A stretch of 64,000 bases of DNA from Chloroflexota bacterium (GCA_016194865.1 JACQAT010000019.1:1-64000), one strand, 5' to 3'; positions 27,981 through 38,048 are shown, counted from the stretch's first letter. Notes: generated by a model not told the origin, from the letters alone. Program-made: numbers and translations.

Positions 27981-28586
27981 GTGACGGACGCGACGGTGGC
28001 GTACCTGGCGCTCGGCGACTCGTTCACGATCGGCACCGGAACGAGCCCGGACGTCGCGTTCCCGGCCGTGCTCGTCCGTCTGTGGCGCGATCAGGGTCGC
28101 AGCGTCGTGCTCACGAACCCGGCGATGAATGGCTACACGACGGACGACCTCATCGCGAAGGAGCTCCCGCTCGCGGCACGCGTGCGACCGGGCTTGGTGA
28201 CGCTGCTCGTCGGGGCCAACGACATCGTGCGCGGCCACGACGAAGGCCGCTATCGAGACCAGCTCCGCTCGATCCACGCCGGTCTGCGCTCCCAGGGGGT
28301 GCGCGCGCACGACGTCGTCGTGCTCCCCCAGCCCTACTGGTCCGCCTCGCCGAGCGCAGCGGGATTCGGCGATCCGCGCGCGCTGGAGGAGACGATCGAC
28401 CGCTTCAACCAGATCGCGCGCGACGAGGCCGAGCGCGCCGGGTCGCGCTACATCGACCTGTCGCCGCTGATGCGCACGCAGGCCGAGCAGCGGATGTTCG
28501 CGCCCGACGGCCTGCATCCGTCCGGTGAGGCACACGCGCAATGGGCGACCGCACTCGCCACGACGCTGCTCACGTCCGCGCCGTGA
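27981..28586 (+). CDS. SGNH/GDSL hydrolase
   Basis: ALGDSFTIGTG, VGANDIV, DGLHPSGEAHAQWA. Confidence 0.9.
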   Translation: MTDATVAYLALGDSFTIGTGTSPDVAFPAVLVRLWRDQGRSVVLTNPAMNGYTTDDLIAKELPLAARVRPGLVTLLVGANDIVRGHDEGRYRDQLRSIHAGLRSQGVRAHDVVVLPQPYWSASPSAAGFGDPRALEETIDRFNQIARDEAERAGSRYIDLSPLMRTQAEQRMFAPDGLHPSGEAHAQWATALATTLLTSAP

Positions 28587-29295
28587 CCGGTATCGCGGCG
28601 CCGGTGACGCCGCTGGCCTCATCCGAGCAGAGGAACAGGATCACCGACGACAGCTCGTCGGGCGTGACCCACGTCGCGGGATCCGCTTTCGGCATGTTCT
28701 TGCGGTTGGTCGGGTGGTCGATCGTCGACGGCAGCACCACATTCGCGGTGATGCCCCCAGCCTTGAGTTCCTGCGCGAGCGCCTCGGTCCAGCGCACCAG
28801 CGCGCCCTTCGCCATCGCGTAGCCCGCCACGTTGGCGCCGGCCTTCAGCGCGGACAGCGCGCCGACGCTCACGACGCGCCCGCGGCCGCGCGCGCGCATG
28901 GGCCGCAGGCAGGCCGCCGTCGCCACGATGGCGGGGCGCACGTTGGCACCCCAGAGCTCCTCGATCTTCGCCAGATCCGTCGCGGGACCGTTGCCGAACG
29001 TGCCCGCGAGGTTGACGATCGCGTCGACGCGTCCCCACGCGCGGAGCACTGTCTCGACGAACGCCTCCATCGCGCGCTGATCGTTCAGGTCAAGCTCGCG
29101 CACGAGCAGGCGCGGATCTGCCGCATCCACGGCGAGGCCGCCGAGCTCCGCACGCAGCGCCTCGCCCTTCGCGAGGTCGCGCACCGGGCACGCGACGTGC
29201 GCGCCGCTCTCGATGGCGCGCCGCACGAAGGTATGACCGAGGTTCCCGGTCGCCCCGGTGACGACGATCACGTGCCGTGAGAGATCGGGCATCAC
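28570..29295 (-). CDS. Short-chain dehydrogenase/reductase
   Basis: VVTGATGNLGHTFVRRA, NLAGTFG, YAMAKGALVRWTEAL. Confidence 0.9.
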   Translation of the reverse strand: MMPDLSRHVIVVTGATGNLGHTFVRRAIESGAHVACPVRDLAKGEALRAELGGLAVDAADPRLLVRELDLNDQRAMEAFVETVLRAWGRVDAIVNLAGTFGNGPATDLAKIEELWGANVRPAIVATAACLRPMRARGRGRVVSVGALSALKAGANVAGYAMAKGALVRWTEALAQELKAGGITANVVLPSTIDHPTNRKNMPKADPATWVTPDELSSVILFLCSDEASGVTGAAIPVTART

Positions 29296-29310
29296 ACCTA
29301 GTATTGGCCC

Positions 29311-31203
29311 ATGAGCGTGCTCGAGCGCATCGGGTCACCGAGCGACCTGCGCGGCCTCTCGCGCTACGAGCTGCTCGAGCTCTGCAGGGAGATCCGGGCG
29401 TTCACCGTCGATGCCGTGCAGAAGACCGGCGGGCACATCAGCTCGAGCCTCGGAGCGACGGAGCTGACGGTCGCCCTGCATCGCGTCTTCTCCTCGCCCA
29501 CGGACAAGCTGGTGTGGGACACCGGTCATCAGGGATACGTGCACAAGATCCTCACCGGCCGGCGCGAGCGCTTCGACAAGCTGCGGCAATTCGGCGGGAT
29601 CTCGGGGTTCCTGACGCGCACGGAATCCGAGCACGACCAATTCGGGGCCGGGCACGCGGGGACCTCGGTCTCCGCGGCGCAGGGCATGGCCGTCGCGCGC
29701 GACCTCAAGGGGGAGACGCACCACGTCGTCGCGATCATCGGCGACGGCGCGCTCACCGCCGGCATGGCCTGGGAGGCGCTCAACGCGATCGGTCACATGC
29801 GCACGAGGATGATCGTCGTGCTCAACGACAACGGCATGAGCATCTCGCCGAACGTCGGAGCGGTCTCGCGGATGCTGGAGACCGTCCGCGTCGCGGCGCC
29901 CTATCGCGAGATCAAGCAGCTCGCGCGCTCGGTCATCGATCACCTGCCCGCGTCGGATCTCGCCGAGGAGGCGCGCCGCCGGCTGTTCAACAGCCTGAAG
30001 GCGCTCTTCATCCCGAACATCCTGTTCGAGCAGTTCGGGTTCACGTACTTCGGACCCGTGAACGGCCACGACCTGTTCGCGGTCGAGAGCGTCCTGCACA
30101 AAGCGCGCGACTTCCCCGACGGTCCGGTCTTCGTGCACGTCCACACGCAGAAGGGACACGGCTACGCGCCGGCCGAAGAGGACAACCAGAAGTGGCACGG
30201 CGTATCCGCGACCGGCGCGACGGCGGCGACCGCGCCGCAGTACACCGCCGTTTTCGCGAACGCCGTCCGAGAGGCCATGAACGCGGACGAGCGCGTCGTC
30301 GCGATCACCGCCGCCATGCCCGGCGGCACCGGGCTCGCGCCGCTCTTCAAGGAGTTCCCTACCCGGGTCTTCGACGTCGGGATCTGCGAGCAGCACGCGG
30401 TGACGTTCGCCGCGGGCCTCGCGACGCAGGGGATCGTGCCGATCGCCGCGATCTACTCGACCTTCCTGCAGCGCGGCTACGACCAGGTGGTGCACGACGT
30501 CGCCATCCAGGAGCTGTCCGTCGTGCTCGCGATGGATCGGGCGGGCATCGTCGGCGACGACGGCCGGACCCACCAGGGCCTGTTCGACATCGCGTACCTG
30601 CGGCCGCTGCCGGGGATCGTGCTCATGGCGCCGAAGGACGAGGCGGAGCTGCGGCAGATGGTCTGGACGGCGACGCGTCACGCGGCGGCGGGCCGTGGCC
30701 CGATCGCGCTGCGCTATCCCCGCGGCACCGGGACCGGCGTCGCGCTCGACGCGCCGCTCGCCGAGCTCCCGATCGGCGTGTCCGAGACGCTGCGCGACGG
30801 GAGCGATGTCGTGATCATCGCCTATGGCACGCTCGCTGGCCCGGCCCTCGCCGCGGCGAACGCGCTCGCCGCGATGGGGATCGAGGCGACCGTCGTGAAC
30901 GCGCGCTTCGCGAAGCCGCTCGACGCGGAGCGCTTCCTGGCGCTGGCCGCGCGCATCCCCCGTGTCGTCACGATCGAGGAGCACGTCGCGAGCGGCGGGT
31001 TCGGCTCGGCCGTCGCCGAGCTGTTCGCGGAGCGTGGCGCCAGGGTCGACCTCGAGATCCTCGCGGTCCCCGACGAGTGGGTCGACCACGGCGCGCAGAA
31101 GATCTGGCGAACGCGCTTCGGCCTCGACGCGGAGGGCATCGCGGCGGCGGTGCGTCGCCGCTGGCCGCAGCTCGCGCGCGCGGCGCGGGAGTCCGCCGGC
31201 TAG
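29311..31203 (+). CDS. dxs: 1-deoxy-D-xylulose-5-phosphate synthase
   Basis: GGHISSSLGATELTVALHRVF, GDGALTAGMAWEALN, DRAGIVGDDGRTHQGLFDIAYLR. Confidence 0.97.
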   Translation: MSVLERIGSPSDLRGLSRYELLELCREIRAFTVDAVQKTGGHISSSLGATELTVALHRVFSSPTDKLVWDTGHQGYVHKILTGRRERFDKLRQFGGISGFLTRTESEHDQFGAGHAGTSVSAAQGMAVARDLKGETHHVVAIIGDGALTAGMAWEALNAIGHMRTRMIVVLNDNGMSISPNVGAVSRMLETVRVAAPYREIKQLARSVIDHLPASDLAEEARRRLFNSLKALFIPNILFEQFGFTYFGPVNGHDLFAVESVLHKARDFPDGPVFVHVHTQKGHGYAPAEEDNQKWHGVSATGATAATAPQYTAVFANAVREAMNADERVVAITAAMPGGTGLAPLFKEFPTRVFDVGICEQHAVTFAAGLATQGIVPIAAIYSTFLQRGYDQVVHDVAIQELSVVLAMDRAGIVGDDGRTHQGLFDIAYLRPLPGIVLMAPKDEAELRQMVWTATRHAAAGRGPIALRYPRGTGTGVALDAPLAELPIGVSETLRDGSDVVIIAYGTLAGPALAAANALAAMGIEATVVNARFAKPLDAERFLALAARIPRVVTIEEHVASGGFGSAVAELFAERGARVDLEILAVPDEWVDHGAQKIWRTRFGLDAEGIAAAVRRRWPQLARAARESAG

Positions 31204-31216
31204 GACTCCTGCCCGA

Positions 31217-31235
31217 TCTCTCGCTTCGCGAGAGA
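31217..31235. terminator. Hairpin between convergent dxs and cytochrome c genes
   Basis: TCTCTCGC-TTC-GCGAGAGA; second hairpin GCGGC-AAA-GCCGC at 31265-31277. Confidence 0.5.
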
Positions 31236-31290
31236 CCCGCTCAAGGCTGGTGGGCTCACTCCTCGCGGCAAAGCCGCTCGTCGTTCGCTC

Positions 31291-31650
31291 TCAACGCAGC
31301 GACGCCAGGTACGCGATCAGCGCGTCGAGATCGGCCGCCGACAGTCCGAGCTGAAGACCGTGGGGCATGGTGTCGGGATAGCCGCGGACCACGTAGGCGC
31401 TCGGCGACACGATCGACTGGCGCAGGTACTCCTCCGCGGTGACGCCCGGCACCCGCGCCGCGGCGACGGTCCCGATGTTGGTCAGCTCCGGGCCGAGGCG
31501 CGCACCCTCCCCCGCGATCTGATGGCAGCGCCCGCAGTCGAGCGCGCGATAGACCTGCCGGCCGCGCGCGACGGGCTCGCTGGCGGGGGCCTCGGTGCAC
31601 GAGAGCAGCAGCGCGGAAGCCATGCACGCGCCGATGAGGAGCCGCATCAT
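31291..31650 (-). CDS. Small c-type cytochrome lipoprotein
   Basis: Lipobox LLLSC; RALDCGRCHQIAGEGARLGPEL. Confidence 0.88.
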   Translation of the reverse strand: MMRLLIGACMASALLLSCTEAPASEPVARGRQVYRALDCGRCHQIAGEGARLGPELTNIGTVAAARVPGVTAEEYLRQSIVSPSAYVVRGYPDTMPHGLQLGLSAADLDALIAYLASLR

Positions 31651-32248
31651 GCCCGCGATGGAGGCTAGCGCACGTCTGGACGATGTCAGCGTCGTGCTCG
31701 ACGACCGCCCCGTGCTGCGCGGGGTCGATCTCGACGTGCGACCCGGGCTGACGGTCGTGCGCGGCGCGAACGGCTCGGGAAAGACCACGCTCCTGCGCGC
31801 GCTCGCGGGTCTGCTGCCGATCGCCTCTGGAACGAGGACGGTCTCTGGCGAGGTGCTGATCCTCGGTCACCGGCCGCAGCTGCTGCGCGGGCTCTCCGCG
31901 CGCGAGAATCTGTCCTTCTTCGCGCGCTTCCGCGGTGGCGATGCCGGCGGCGTCGGCGACGCGCTCGCGCGCTGGGGTCTCGCTGCCGACGCGGATCGGC
32001 CGGTCGAGCGCCTCTCGGCGGGCCAGCGGCGGCGCGCGGCGCTCGCGCGCATCGATCAGGAGCGCTGCGGCCTCGTGCTGTTGGACGAGCCGTTCGCCGA
32101 GCTCGACCGCGACGCGAGCGAGCTGCTCGAGAAGGCGCTCGCGCGGCTCGGCGACGACGGCCGGGCCGTCGTCGTGGCCACGCATGGACACGAATCGCTC
32201 GACGCCGCGGCCCACGTGCGGACGCTGGACGGCGGGACGCTGCGCTGA
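31649..32248 (+). CDS. ccmA: Heme exporter ABC ATPase
   Basis: GANGSGKTTLLRALAGL, ERLSAGQRRRAALAR, ccm context. Confidence 0.9.
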   Translation: MPAMEASARLDDVSVVLDDRPVLRGVDLDVRPGLTVVRGANGSGKTTLLRALAGLLPIASGTRTVSGEVLILGHRPQLLRGLSARENLSFFARFRGGDAGGVGDALARWGLAADADRPVERLSAGQRRRAALARIDQERCGLVLLDEPFAELDRDASELLEKALARLGDDGRAVVVATHGHESLDAAAHVRTLDGGTLR

Positions 32249-32913
32249 ACAGCGCGACGCGGGCGCGACTGGTCGCCGGTCGCGAGCTCCGCGCTGAGCG
32301 GCGTCAGCCCGACGGGATCGTGGCGGCGGTCAGCTTCACCGCGATCCTCGTCCTCCTCGAGAGCCTGGTGGTCGGCCCGAGCCTCGCGCGCCAGCCGCAG
32401 CTCGCGAGCGCGCTGCTCTGGATCGCGGTCCTCTTCGCGGCGCTCCTTGCGGCGACGCGCTCGTTCGACCGAGAGCTCGAGGACGACGCGCTCGACGCGG
32501 TCATCGCGCTGCCCGGCGGCAAGGACGCGTTGTTCGCGGGAAAGACGCTCGCGCTCGCGCTGCTCCTCGGGATCGTCGCATTGCTGGGCACGATCCTGTC
32601 GATCGGTCTGCTGGATCTTGCCGTCGCCCTGCCCGGACACCTTCTGCTCGTCGCGGTCCTCGGCGTTGCCGCCCTCGCGCCGGTCGTCGTGCTCGTCGTC
32701 GCGCTCACCGTGCGGCTGCGCGCGCGCGCCATCCTCGTCCCGGTGCTCGCCCTGCCCATGCTCGTGCCGCAGCTGGTCGCCTCGACGCAGGGGTCGAGCG
32801 CCGCGCTGGCAGGCGACGCGACGGGCTCGCTCGGCTGGTCCGGATTGCTCTTCGCGTTCGCATTGGTGTATGCGGTACTCGGCCTTACCATCGTCCCTGC
32901 CGCCATCGAATGA
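32245..32913 (+). CDS. ccmB: Heme exporter membrane subunit; apparent CTG start (first canonical start GTG at 32320)
   Basis: CcmB-like TM pattern and position between ccmA and ccmC; upstream codons VAGRELRAERRQPDG look native. Confidence 0.8.
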   Translation: MNSATRARLVAGRELRAERRQPDGIVAAVSFTAILVLLESLVVGPSLARQPQLASALLWIAVLFAALLAATRSFDRELEDDALDAVIALPGGKDALFAGKTLALALLLGIVALLGTILSIGLLDLAVALPGHLLLVAVLGVAALAPVVVLVVALTVRLRARAILVPVLALPMLVPQLVASTQGSSAALAGDATGSLGWSGLLFAFALVYAVLGLTIVPAAIE

Positions 32914-33614
32914 CCACAACGACGCTCACTCCCTCCCTCACGATGCGCGTCCGGCCCTGGCTCGCGGTCGCGAGCCTCGCCGCGGCCGGTATCGCCACGT
33001 TCATGGCGCTCGTCTGGGCGCCACCGGACGCCACGCAGGGCGACGTCTACCGCGTCATGTTCGTCCACGTGCCGAGCGCGTGGCTCGCCTACCTCGCGTT
33101 CGTGATCGTGTTCCTTGCGAGCGTCGGCTGGCTCTGGACGAAGAGCGCGTGGTTCGACAGCGTGGCCGTCGCGTCCGCCGAGATCGGCGTGATGTTCACC
33201 GGGCTCACGCTCGTCCTCGGCTCCATCTGGGCGAAGCCGACATGGGGCGTCTGGTGGACGTGGGAGCCGCGTCTGGTCACGACGGCGGTCATGTTCTCCA
33301 TGTACGTCGGCTACCTGCTGCTCCGCGGCCTGTCCAGCGACTTCGGGCGACGCGCGACGCGCGCCGCGGTCCTCGGCATCATCGCGGTCGTCAACGTGCC
33401 GATCGTCCACCTGTCGGTCCTCTGGATGAACGCGCTCCATCAGCTTCCCACGGTGCTTCGACCCAGCGGCGGACCGACGCTCGATGGGCGCATGCTCGCG
33501 ACGCTGCTTTCCGGCGTCGCCGCGTTCACGCTCATCTACCTGTACTGCATGGCGACGAGGGTCGAGATCGAGCAGGCCCGGCGTGCACGGGCGCTCGCGA
33601 GCGCGCGCCCGTGA
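32910..33614 (+). CDS. ccmC: Cytochrome c biogenesis protein CcmC
   Basis: WGVWWTWEPRLVT tryptophan-rich motif; FVHVPSAW. Confidence 0.95.
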   Translation: MTTTTLTPSLTMRVRPWLAVASLAAAGIATFMALVWAPPDATQGDVYRVMFVHVPSAWLAYLAFVIVFLASVGWLWTKSAWFDSVAVASAEIGVMFTGLTLVLGSIWAKPTWGVWWTWEPRLVTTAVMFSMYVGYLLLRGLSSDFGRRATRAAVLGIIAVVNVPIVHLSVLWMNALHQLPTVLRPSGGPTLDGRMLATLLSGVAAFTLIYLYCMATRVEIEQARRARALASARP

Positions 33615-33709
33615 TCGAGAACCTCGGCTTCATCGTCGCGGCGTTCGCCATCACCTGGGGGACCCTGTTCGCCTACCTCATCTCCCTGCGTGTCCGCAGC
33701 TCGCGCTAG
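33611..33709 (+). CDS. ccmD: CcmD-like small membrane protein (32 aa)
   Basis: VIENLGFIVAAFAITWGTLFAYLISLRVRSSR; GTGA overlap with ccmC. Confidence 0.65.
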   Translation: MIENLGFIVAAFAITWGTLFAYLISLRVRSSR

Positions 33710-34133
33710 CGTCCTCGGAGGCCGCCGGGTCCTCGCGATCTGCGCGCTCGCGGTCGCCGTGATCGTCGGCTTCGTCGCGGTGCAGGGGCTTCAGGGCGCG
33801 ACCGTCTACTACCTCACGCCGACCGAGGCGCTCTCGCGGCCGGTCACACCGGGCGCGACGGTCCGCCTGGGCGGCCAGGTGCTCACAGGCACGCTTCGCT
33901 ACACACCGGGCACGCGCGACCTTCGCTTCACGATCGGGGACGGCGTCACGCAGGTGCGGGTCGTCGGCGCGGGCGCTCCACCGGGTCTGCTGCGCGAGGG
34001 CGCGGGCGCCGTCGTCGAGGGCACCTTCGCGACCGACGGGACGTTCCACGCGACACAGGTCCTCGCGAAGCACGACGAGGTCTACCAGGCGCCCTCCCCC
34101 GGCGCGACGCCGCAGCACCGGAGCTCGCCATGA
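33690..34133 (+). CDS. ccmE: Heme chaperone CcmE
   Basis: VLAKHDEVY heme-binding His/Tyr motif; OB-fold region. Confidence 0.92.
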   Translation: MSAARASVLGGRRVLAICALAVAVIVGFVAVQGLQGATVYYLTPTEALSRPVTPGATVRLGGQVLTGTLRYTPGTRDLRFTIGDGVTQVRVVGAGAPPGLLREGAGAVVEGTFATDGTFHATQVLAKHDEVYQAPSPGATPQHRSSP

Positions 34134-36154
34134 CACCGCTGGCATGGGCCGGCGACGCCGGCGCGGGCGCCCTGCGCGCCGCATTGCCACTGGCGCTGGC
34201 CGGGCTGGTCGCGGCCGCATATGCGGCGCGCACGCGCGACGCGCGCCTGCTGTCGAGCGCGCGCTGGTGCGCGCTCGTCGCGTTCGCGCTCGTCGTCATC
34301 GCCGACCTCGCGATGGTGGCGGCGCTCGTCACGCACGACTTCTCGCTGCGCTACGTGGCCGACAACAACGCGCGCGAGACGCCGCTGTTCTACTCGGCCA
34401 TCTCGCTGTGGGCGGCGCTCGAGGGCTCGATCCTCCTATGGGCCGCGATCCTCTCGGGAGCGACCGCGTACGTGGCCTGGCGCGGGACGCGCGCGATGCC
34501 GCGGCTCGCGACGACGGCGCTCGCGGTGTGCTTCGCGATGCTCGCGTTCTTCCTCGCGCTCGTGGTGACGGCCGCCGATCCGTTCACCCGGCTCGCACAG
34601 AGCGAGATCCCGGACAACGGACGCGGCCCCAACGCGCTGCTGCAGAACCACCCGCTCATGGCCCTGCATCCGCCGCTTCTCTACCTCGGCTACGTCCTCG
34701 CGGCGGTCCCCTTCGCGTACGCGATGGCCTCGCTCATCCTGGGCGAGGCCGGCGATCGCTGGCTCGTCGCGACCCGTCGCTTCGCGCTGGTGTCCTGGGC
34801 GCTCCTCGGCGTCGGCATCGTCGCCGGCGCGTGGTGGTCGTACGCGGTGCTCGGCTGGGGCGGCTATTGGGCGTGGGACCCGGTCGAGAACGCGGCGATC
34901 ATGCCGTGGCTCACGGCGACCGCGTACCTCCACTCGGTCATGGTCGAGGAGAAGCGGCGCCTGCTGCGCATGTGGAACGTCTCGCTCGTGATCGCGACCT
35001 TCGCGCTCACGATCCTCGGCACGTTCCTCACCCGCAGCGGCGTGGTCAACTCGGTCCACGCGTTCACTCAATCGGCCATCGGCCCGCTGTTCCTCGCCTA
35101 CCTCACGGCGATCCTCGTCTTCGGCATCGGACTGCTGCTGTGGCGGGCGCGATCGCTGACGGACGCGGGGACGATCGGAGCGCCGCTGTCGCGCGAGGCC
35201 ATCTTCCTGTTCCAGAACGTGCTCTTCGTCGCCGCCACGCTCACGGTGCTGCTCGGGACGCTCTACCCGCTCATCGCGGAGGCGCTCACGGGCGCGCAGC
35301 TCTCGATCGGCGCGCCGTACTTCGACCGCGTCGAGGTCCCGCTCGTGCTCGCCCTGCTGTTCCTCATGGGGATCGGCCCGCAGCTGCCGTGGCACGGCGC
35401 GTCGCGCGCGACCCTGGAGCGCCAGCTCACGGTCCCGCTCGTGTGTGCCGCGCTGGGCGCGTTCGTCGCGCTGCTCGCCGGCCTCGACGGGGTCGCGCCG
35501 GTGTTGACCATCGCGCTCGCGTCGTTCGTCACGGCGACGATCGGCCAGGAGGTGGCGCGTGGCGTGCGCGCCAGGCGCGCGTTGCACGGTGAACAGACGG
35601 CGACCGCCTTCGCGAACCTCTTCCTGCGCAACGGCCGCCGCTACGGCGGCTACGTCGTGCATCTCGGGATCGTCCTCGTCGCCATCGCGGTCGCGGTGAG
35701 CCAGGCAAAGACCGTCGAAGCGGAGCGGACGCTGTCACCGGGCGGCTCGCTCGTCGCCGCCGGTTACACGATCACCCTCGACACGATCCGCGACGTGAAC
35801 GAGCCGCAGCGCTCGCTGACCGTCGCGGACCTCACGATCACCGGGAACGGCGCGAGCGAGCGATCGCGCCCCGCGCTGGTCCGCTACCCGAACACGCTGC
35901 AGGCGATCGGCTCGCCGGGGATCGCCGCCGGAATGCGGGACGACATCTACACGATCCTCGTCGCGTACGACGGGCGCGCGCAGACGTGGGCGACGGTCCG
36001 CGTCCGCGTGATCCCGCTCGTCTCATGGCTCTGGGTGGGCGGCGGAGTGGTCGGGCTCGGCGCGATCATCAGCGCGCTGCCGCCCGCGAAGCGACGCGCG
36101 CGGCGCGAGCTGGCGGTGCCCGTCCCTGCGGGAGCCGATCGATGGCCCGCGTGA
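34130..36154 (+). CDS. ccmF: Heme lyase CcmF
   Basis: WGGYWAWDPVENAAIMPWL WWD domain. Confidence 0.97.
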   Translation: MTPLAWAGDAGAGALRAALPLALAGLVAAAYAARTRDARLLSSARWCALVAFALVVIADLAMVAALVTHDFSLRYVADNNARETPLFYSAISLWAALEGSILLWAAILSGATAYVAWRGTRAMPRLATTALAVCFAMLAFFLALVVTAADPFTRLAQSEIPDNGRGPNALLQNHPLMALHPPLLYLGYVLAAVPFAYAMASLILGEAGDRWLVATRRFALVSWALLGVGIVAGAWWSYAVLGWGGYWAWDPVENAAIMPWLTATAYLHSVMVEEKRRLLRMWNVSLVIATFALTILGTFLTRSGVVNSVHAFTQSAIGPLFLAYLTAILVFGIGLLLWRARSLTDAGTIGAPLSREAIFLFQNVLFVAATLTVLLGTLYPLIAEALTGAQLSIGAPYFDRVEVPLVLALLFLMGIGPQLPWHGASRATLERQLTVPLVCAALGAFVALLAGLDGVAPVLTIALASFVTATIGQEVARGVRARRALHGEQTATAFANLFLRNGRRYGGYVVHLGIVLVAIAVAVSQAKTVEAERTLSPGGSLVAAGYTITLDTIRDVNEPQRSLTVADLTITGNGASERSRPALVRYPNTLQAIGSPGIAAGMRDDIYTILVAYDGRAQTWATVRVRVIPLVSWLWVGGGVVGLGAIISALPPAKRRARRELAVPVPAGADRWPA

Positions 36155-36681
36155 TCCGCTACGCGCCGCTCGTCCTGGTCGCCGGCGTGATCGTCGTGCT
36201 CGCCGTCGCGTTCCGGTACGACCCTCACGACGTGCGCAGCGCCGCGGTCGGCAAGCCCGCGCCCGCCTTCTCGCTGGAGGCCCTCGAGGGCGGCGGCCGC
36301 ATCGACCTCGCGTCGTACCGGGGCAAGGTCGTCGTCGTGAACTTCTTCGCGTCGTGGTGCGTGCCGTGCCGGCAGGAGCACGCCGCGCTGGCCAACGCGT
36401 GGACGCGCTACGGCGGCAGCGGCGTGGTGCTCATCGGCGTGCTCTATCAGGACGACCCGAGCAGCGGCCGCGAGTTCATGCGGCGGCTCGGTGGCGGCTG
36501 GCCGACCGCCATCGATGAGGACGGCCGCGTCGCGCTGTCGTTCGGGGTCTTCGGGATCCCCGAGACGTTCTTCATCGGACCAGACGGCATCATCGCGGGC
36601 CGTCACATCGGCCCCATCGACGAAGCCACGCTCGCGACGGGGATCGACGCGCTGCGGCGCGCGTCGTTGAGCCCGCCGTGA
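36142..36681 (+). CDS. TlpA/CcmG-like thiol-disulfide protein
   Basis: VVVNFFASWCVPCRQEHAAL; VFGIPETFFI. Confidence 0.92.
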   Translation: MARVIRYAPLVLVAGVIVVLAVAFRYDPHDVRSAAVGKPAPAFSLEALEGGGRIDLASYRGKVVVVNFFASWCVPCRQEHAALANAWTRYGGSGVVLIGVLYQDDPSSGREFMRRLGGGWPTAIDEDGRVALSFGVFGIPETFFIGPDGIIAGRHIGPIDEATLATGIDALRRASLSPP

Positions 36682-37139
36682 CGCGGACCCGGGTCGCGCT
36701 CCTCCTCGCCGTCATCGCGATCGCCTGCGCGCTGGCGCTCGCGGCCCGGGCGCCCGCGCCGACGAACGAAGCGCGCGCCGACCGGCTCGCCGAAGAGCTG
36801 CGCTGCCCGGTCTGCCAGGGACTTTCGGTGCGCGACTCGCCGTCTGAGACGGCGCGCCAGATGCGCGAGCTCGCGGCGCAGCGGGTCGCGGAGGGCCGCA
36901 ACGACGACCAGATCCGTGACGAGTTCCGCGCTTCGTACGGCGACTGGGTGCTCCTCGCGCCGCCGCTCCTCGCGTGGAGCGGCCTCGTCTGGGTCGTTCC
37001 GTTCGCGCTCGTGGTGCTGGGCTTCGTGCTCGCGGGCGGCCTGTTGCGACGCCGTCAGGTCTCCGAGGCGGCGCCGACGGCCGCCCAGCTCGCGACGCTT
37101 CGCGAGCGCGTCGCGAACGACCCGGGCGTGTACGAGTGA
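36678..37139 (+). CDS. ccmH: Cytochrome c biogenesis protein CcmH
   Basis: LRCPVCQGLSVRDSPSETARQMR. Confidence 0.93.
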   Translation: MTRTRVALLLAVIAIACALALAARAPAPTNEARADRLAEELRCPVCQGLSVRDSPSETARQMRELAAQRVAEGRNDDQIRDEFRASYGDWVLLAPPLLAWSGLVWVVPFALVVLGFVLAGGLLRRRQVSEAAPTAAQLATLRERVANDPGVYE

Positions 37140-37939
37140 CCACGCTCGTCGTGTTCGCCGTCGCGCTCGCGATCGGCGGCTTCCTCGCGTTCCGGCCGCT
37201 CCTGGGAACCGCGCGGCCGTGGCCCAGCGATCCCGCCGACCAGCGCGATGACATCGAGCGGGCGGTCTCGTCGCTTCGCGATCTCGAGTTCGCGCGCGCG
37301 GCCGGCACCATCGATCCGCGCGATGCGGTGCGGCTGCGCGCGATCCTCGAGCGCGGCGCGTTCGCGACGCGACCGACACCCGCCGCAGGCGGTGCGCCGG
37401 TGCGCACGCTGATCGTCGGCGCGCTGCTCGCGGCGATCGCGGCGGTCCTCGTCGCGGCGTACCTGCCGCGCGCCGCGGGCGATCGCGCGCCGGGCACCAC
37501 CATCACGGGCACGCTGCCACGTGGGGCGCCGACGACCGCCGAGCTCGAGGCGCGCGCGGCCGCGAGCCCGAACGACGTCCCGACGCTGCTCGCCCTGGCC
37601 GACGCGTATCGCGACGACCAGCGCGCGAGCGACGCAGCGAGCGTCTACCGCCGCGTGCTGGCCATCGATCGCGACAACGTCCCGGCGCTCTATGGCGTCG
37701 CGCTGATCCTCTTCCGCTCCGGTGAGCCAGAGGGCGCGCGCCTCGCGAACGACCGAGTGCTGGCGCTGCGGCCGCGCGATACCGACGCCCTGTTCCTGGG
37801 CGGTCTCATCCGCTACCAAAAGGCGGACTACAATGGAGCGGTGGAGCTGTGGAACATCTACCTCGACGTTGGTGAGTTCCACCCCGCGTTCCCGATGGTC
37901 AAGCAGCTGTACGACGACGCGAAGCGGAAGGGTAGCTGA
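37136..37939 (+). CDS. TPR protein (CcmI-like)
   Basis: GTGA overlap with ccmH; two TMs then TPR repeats. Confidence 0.8.
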   Translation: MTTLVVFAVALAIGGFLAFRPLLGTARPWPSDPADQRDDIERAVSSLRDLEFARAAGTIDPRDAVRLRAILERGAFATRPTPAAGGAPVRTLIVGALLAAIAAVLVAAYLPRAAGDRAPGTTITGTLPRGAPTTAELEARAAASPNDVPTLLALADAYRDDQRASDAASVYRRVLAIDRDNVPALYGVALILFRSGEPEGARLANDRVLALRPRDTDALFLGGLIRYQKADYNGAVELWNIYLDVGEFHPAFPMVKQLYDDAKRKGS

Positions 37940-37943
37940 GCGC

Positions 37944-38043
37944 TACGGGGCGGCCGTACGAAGTACGGGGCGGCCGTACGAAGTACGGGGCGGCCGTACG
38001 AAGTACGGGGCGGCCGTACGAAGTACGGGGCGGCCGTACGAAG
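37944..38043. repeat. Tandem repeat, 5 x 20 bp, each a hairpin (GTACGG-GGCGG-CCGTAC-GAA)
   Basis: Five perfect TACGGGGCGGCCGTACGAAG units, a sixth degenerate copy being the tRNA-His 3' end. Confidence 0.98.
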
Positions 38044-38048
38044 TACGG

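Noticed and set aside
31201-31290. Hairpins after dxs as a third copy of the DUF421-flanking element
   Set aside because: Lacks the GGTGGT...GTCCTGCT framework; fits an ordinary bidirectional terminator
29277-31442. 721-aa plus-strand ORF overlapping dxs
   Set aside because: Out-of-frame Arg-rich shadow of dxs
37944-38043. CRISPR-like array
   Set aside because: No spacers: units are contiguous, 20 bp, and no cas genes are nearby
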